Positions 41,257 to 43,649 of a DNA stretch of 43,649 nucleotides are shown one piece after another. Numbering within the stretch: the stretch's first letter is position 1; each line of letters opens with the position of its first letter. The DNA comes from Butyrivibrio sp. (GTDB lineage: Bacteria > Bacillota > Clostridia > Lachnospirales > Lachnospiraceae): assembly GCA_022486625.1 (NCBI GenBank), contig JAKVKH010000031.1, positions 1 through 43,649 of the forward strand, in the 5' to 3' direction. The position numbers and the translations under genes were made by a program. The notes below the pieces were generated by a model. That model worked only from the letters and a program-made list of their open reading frames with translations, was not told where the DNA came from and did not search any database.

Positions 41257-42438
41257 TTATGCCATAATTACATCCAGCATCTGCCGGATTCTTATATCAT
41301 AAGTATGATCCGCAGCCACCTTCCGGTGCGCACTTTCTGCAACTCTGCAACGTTCATCCTCATGCTCCAGATAGTATCCGATTTTATCCAGAAGATCCTG
41401 CCGGCTCTCGTAATAGACAAAATCCTCCCCCGGCGTAAAAAGCTGCAACAAATCTTCCTGATAGTTGGTCAGAAGGAATCCTCCGCATCCCATGATATCC
41501 ATCGCCCGAAGCGGAATCCCGCGCTGAATACTGCGCAGCGTGATATTTAAGTTGATGTCAGTACATTTGAACACATACGGCATCGTATCATAATAATCGA
41601 TCTGTCCCATATTGGTAACGCCGGGCGCAGTGTACTTCTGATCCTTCGTATACAGCTTTACCGGATATTTTTCTCCGATCTGCCGGATCAGCTGTGTCCG
41701 CTCCAATGATGTGATCCTGCGGTTCAGCATGTACTGCGCATACATGTAGGCAGAGGTCTCTACCCCATCTGCATTCGGCATCATCGGATACGCCTGCAGC
41801 ATATGCTCCAGAACTTCCGGCGTGATACATTTTTCCACAAAATTCATTCCGTCAATCTGCATCTGTGCTGCCATCAGTCCCTGCAGATAGCCCTTTGTAT
41901 ACTCATCCAGCTGCGGTTCCATACGATCATAGAAATTATGTGCTTCCGTATACATGGCACCGACAAAAGATACCGGTGCCGCATATTTTTGCCTGATCTC
42001 AGGTGTCATCTTCACTTCATCCAGCCGTCTGACGGATGCCGCCAGCGGAAGATAATGTACCGTCCTGATTCCCTGTGCCGCAAATGCCTCATACATCTGC
42101 GAATCAAACAGGAACACATAATTGCATTTGTTGATCAGTGTATATGAATAAAGTGAAATATGCGGGCTGTCATATACCCATGACACATATTTCACTCCTT
42201 CTTTTTCACACACTTTGGAAATCAACGGATAATAGTTAAAAGAGAAAACAAAGTCAGGAACTTCTTTTTGAAGGTCAGAAGAAAAGCGTGACTCAAATTC
42301 CGGGTCATCACGCTTTTCGGTATTCTGGAAAGGATATTTAATTACTTCCGGTGCACTGCCATTTTCCGACAGATGTTCCAGTGCATCCAGAAAATCAATG
42401 TTGCCGTAACTGTTCCAGTTCATGAAGAAAATTTTCAT
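41257..42438 (-). CDS. CgeB-like glycosyltransferase (GT-B fold)
   Basis: 393 aa. The N-terminal half is a Rossmann-like domain (MKIFFMNWNSYGNIDFLDAL, then VPDFVFSFNYYPLISKVCEK and VKYVSWVYDSPHISLYSY). The C-terminal half has LNITLRSIQRGIPLRAMDIM and GCGGFLLTNYQEDL, the donor-site segment of CgeB/family 1-like transferases, followed by GEDFVYYESRQDLLDKIGYY. This arrangement (DUF3880-like plus glycosyltransferase 1_2-like) is common in Clostridia, near flagellin or spore-coat glycosylation genes and in surface glycan clusters. Donor and acceptor are unknown. It is the last gene of the small right-hand set, ended by a weak hairpin, and is followed by the toxin-antitoxin module. Confidence 0.85.
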   Translation of the reverse strand: MKIFFMNWNSYGNIDFLDALEHLSENGSAPEVIKYPFQNTEKRDDPEFESRFSSDLQKEVPDFVFSFNYYPLISKVCEKEGVKYVSWVYDSPHISLYSYTLINKCNYVFLFDSQMYEAFAAQGIRTVHYLPLAASVRRLDEVKMTPEIRQKYAAPVSFVGAMYTEAHNFYDRMEPQLDEYTKGYLQGLMAAQMQIDGMNFVEKCITPEVLEHMLQAYPMMPNADGVETSAYMYAQYMLNRRITSLERTQLIRQIGEKYPVKLYTKDQKYTAPGVTNMGQIDYYDTMPYVFKCTDINLNITLRSIQRGIPLRAMDIMGCGGFLLTNYQEDLLQLFTPGEDFVYYESRQDLLDKIGYYLEHEDERCRVAESAHRKVAADHTYDIRIRQMLDVIMA

Positions 42439-42483
42439 ATGGCTCCGTCCTGATGCAGAATTTCTTATGGCATATCATACGTT

Positions 42484-43158
42484 TCATCGCGATATCTTCA
42501 TATCTTCTGCATAGTTTTTCAAAAATATCTTCCTGTAATGATTGTAATAAAGCAGATTCAGGATCTTACCATCATCATGTACGCACCAGGCATATTCCTG
42601 ATCCGGAACTGCAATATCATATCCGTGTCGTCTGAACTCAAAGGACTGCGAAATATCATAAAAATCAAAACCGTCAAAAAGATCTTCTCGCCACGGAATA
42701 TCCACGCAGGTCGCCATCAGGAATCCATCAATCGCTTCAGCTTTCATTAGCTTCCCATTTTCATCAAAAATTTCTTCCTGATAAAGAGTATCTGATGGTG
42801 TATAAACACCGCCTGCATAGCTGCTTCCTCTCCACATGATGCCTGATAATGAAAGCTGTGCCGTACCCACCATTCCAATCATTCCTGTATTTTGACAGGA
42901 ATGAAATATTGTCATTAAGTTATTCAGGAAATTCCGGTTCAGAATAAATACATCCTGATGCAGATATATCTTATATCTGGCATCGCTCTGTCTCATCGCC
43001 CGATTATAGCCTGATGTCATTGACGGCGCATCATGAATTTCAAGGATTTCCGTTGTATATCCCTTTGGAACAAACAGGCGCTCAATATACAGCCTGCATT
43101 CTTTCATCATAATCTCATCGTTGGTACAGATAATAAAAGCAATTTTATAATCATTCAT
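42484..43158 (-). CDS. StrF-like glycosyltransferase (GT2-like)
   Basis: 224 aa. Seen: YKIAFIICTNDEIMMKECRL, SGYNRAMRQSDARYKIYLHQ with DVFILN at the place of the metal-binding motif, GMIGMVGTAQLSLSGIMWRG, EAIDGFLMATCVDIPWREDL, and FYDISQSFEFRRHGYDIAVP. This is the pattern of the StrF/Glyco_tranf_2_5 group, a GT-A-type family found in glycan and flagellin-modification clusters. The start ATG overlaps the previous stop (ATGA), so translation is coupled. It is 45 bases ahead of the CgeB-like gene. Confidence 0.85.
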   Translation of the reverse strand: MNDYKIAFIICTNDEIMMKECRLYIERLFVPKGYTTEILEIHDAPSMTSGYNRAMRQSDARYKIYLHQDVFILNRNFLNNLMTIFHSCQNTGMIGMVGTAQLSLSGIMWRGSSYAGGVYTPSDTLYQEEIFDENGKLMKAEAIDGFLMATCVDIPWREDLFDGFDFYDISQSFEFRRHGYDIAVPDQEYAWCVHDDGKILNLLYYNHYRKIFLKNYAEDMKISR

Positions 43159-43538
43159 GCTTCACTTCCCTGCATCAGCTGCCAAAGCTGGTCTCTTAGC
43201 TCCACTACTTCCGTCCCCGGCTGCTGAATCATGCATAAATACTGGTATGCCGGTTGCACATTCCCGCAATCCAGCATATAAGAAGATATTTTCATCAGTA
43301 TCTTCTGCCTGTGCCCCAATGTGGAAGTAATATTATAAAGTATTGCAGAAATGCTGTAGGAAGAAACTTCCCGTTCCAGAATAAAGCGGTATGCCGCTTC
43401 TTCATCCGGGATATCAAATTCCAGACGTCTGAGCAGAAGATTCATCTGCGCATACTTCTCCTGAAACTCTGAGACGCTATCCACATCCCGGATAAAGGAC
43501 TTCAGTTTTTTCTCCTGCTCTATCCGAACCAATGTCAT
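43155..43538 (-). CDS. Small helical protein, unknown function
   Basis: 127 aa, almost entirely predicted helical: charged helix at 5-60, then helices with SISAILYNITSTLGHRQKIL and VQPAYQYLCMIQQPGTEVVE, which resembles one or two TPR-like hairpins. No membrane segment or signal. I do not recognise it. It overlaps the StrF-like gene by four bases, so the two products may work together. The ATG at 43538 has no clear ribosome binding site, so the true start could be further in. The 111 bases to the right edge show no gene. Confidence 0.6.
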   Translation of the reverse strand: MTLVRIEQEKKLKSFIRDVDSVSEFQEKYAQMNLLLRRLEFDIPDEEAAYRFILEREVSSYSISAILYNITSTLGHRQKILMKISSYMLDCGNVQPAYQYLCMIQQPGTEVVELRDQLWQLMQGSEA

Positions 43539-43649
43539 TTAGATAAGCATTTCGTCTGTTAGGAAAGGTATCTCACAGGTTACAAGCCTCTGAAAAATCT
43601 GTTTAGTTAAGAAAAGGCATGTGAAAACGGTTGAGATTTGAATCAGGAA

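Noticed and set aside
1..43649. tRNA, rRNA, insertion sequences, prophage or integrase genes
   Set aside because: None recognised by reading; no transposase-like motif, no cloverleaf candidate and no rRNA-like stretch was seen, though this is not a computed search.

Overview
The window looks like chromosomal DNA of a low-GC Bacillota, most probably a Lachnospiraceae-type Clostridium relative. The grounds are protein style: AGGAGG-like ribosome binding sites, LytR-CpsA-Psr and GH25 proteins, a small RelA-type alarmone synthetase, and a Clostridia-style coiled-coil protein with a tail anchor. No gene gives a species name. Every convincing protein gene is on the minus strand, so transcription runs from high to low coordinates. 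The long plus-strand ORFs are antisense shadows.

Most of the window is one large locus for a cell-surface polysaccharide. Reading with transcription, it starts at the right edge with a small glycosyltransferase set (43538-41257: a helical protein, a StrF-like transferase, a CgeB-like transferase). A compact locus at about 40871-41224 follows. It has convergent promoters, a 34-aa hydrophobic peptide ORF, a translational leader ORF and a shared bidirectional terminator, and I read it as a type I toxin-antitoxin module. A strong promoter (40825-40853) then drives a second block: a GtrB/DPM1-like transferase, CDP-glucose 4,6-dehydratase, a Wzx-like flippase, uridine kinase, a split multi-membrane protein with a GT-C-like loop, an MBOAT acyltransferase with an SGNH partner, a sugar aminotransferase, a second SGNH protein and a pair of half-size EamA/SMR transporters. 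This block looks suited to decorating a polymer outside the membrane.

A separate promoter (29030-29058) precedes a 1037-aa membrane-anchored GH25 muramidase with an acidic cytoplasmic tail. It is followed by rfbB, rfbA, a membrane-anchored prealbumin-like protein, rfbC, an ABC polysaccharide exporter (Wzm, and Wzt with a C-terminal carbohydrate-binding domain), a WbdD-like methyltransferase-kinase and two large multidomain GT2 enzymes. Phosphoglucomutase with its own terminator comes next, then two more GT2 enzymes, the initiating polyprenyl glycosylphosphotransferase, an LCP ligase, another GT2, glmS, relQ, a tail-anchored coiled-coil protein, a flavin reductase-like protein and an MBOAT gene cut by the left edge.

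Working model (inference): the initiating transferase loads a hexose phosphate on undecaprenyl phosphate. The GT2 enzymes extend a rhamnose-containing chain from dTDP-rhamnose. The methyltransferase-kinase caps the non-reducing end, and the Wzt C-terminal domain recognises the cap for export. Membrane enzymes add side sugars and acyl groups outside, and the LCP protein attaches the polymer to peptidoglycan. The most notable items are the WbdD/Wzt-type chain-termination logic in a Gram-positive-type locus, the unannotated type I toxin-antitoxin module, the split GT-C-like gene, and low-complexity cytoplasmic tails of opposite charge on the LCP and GH25 proteins.
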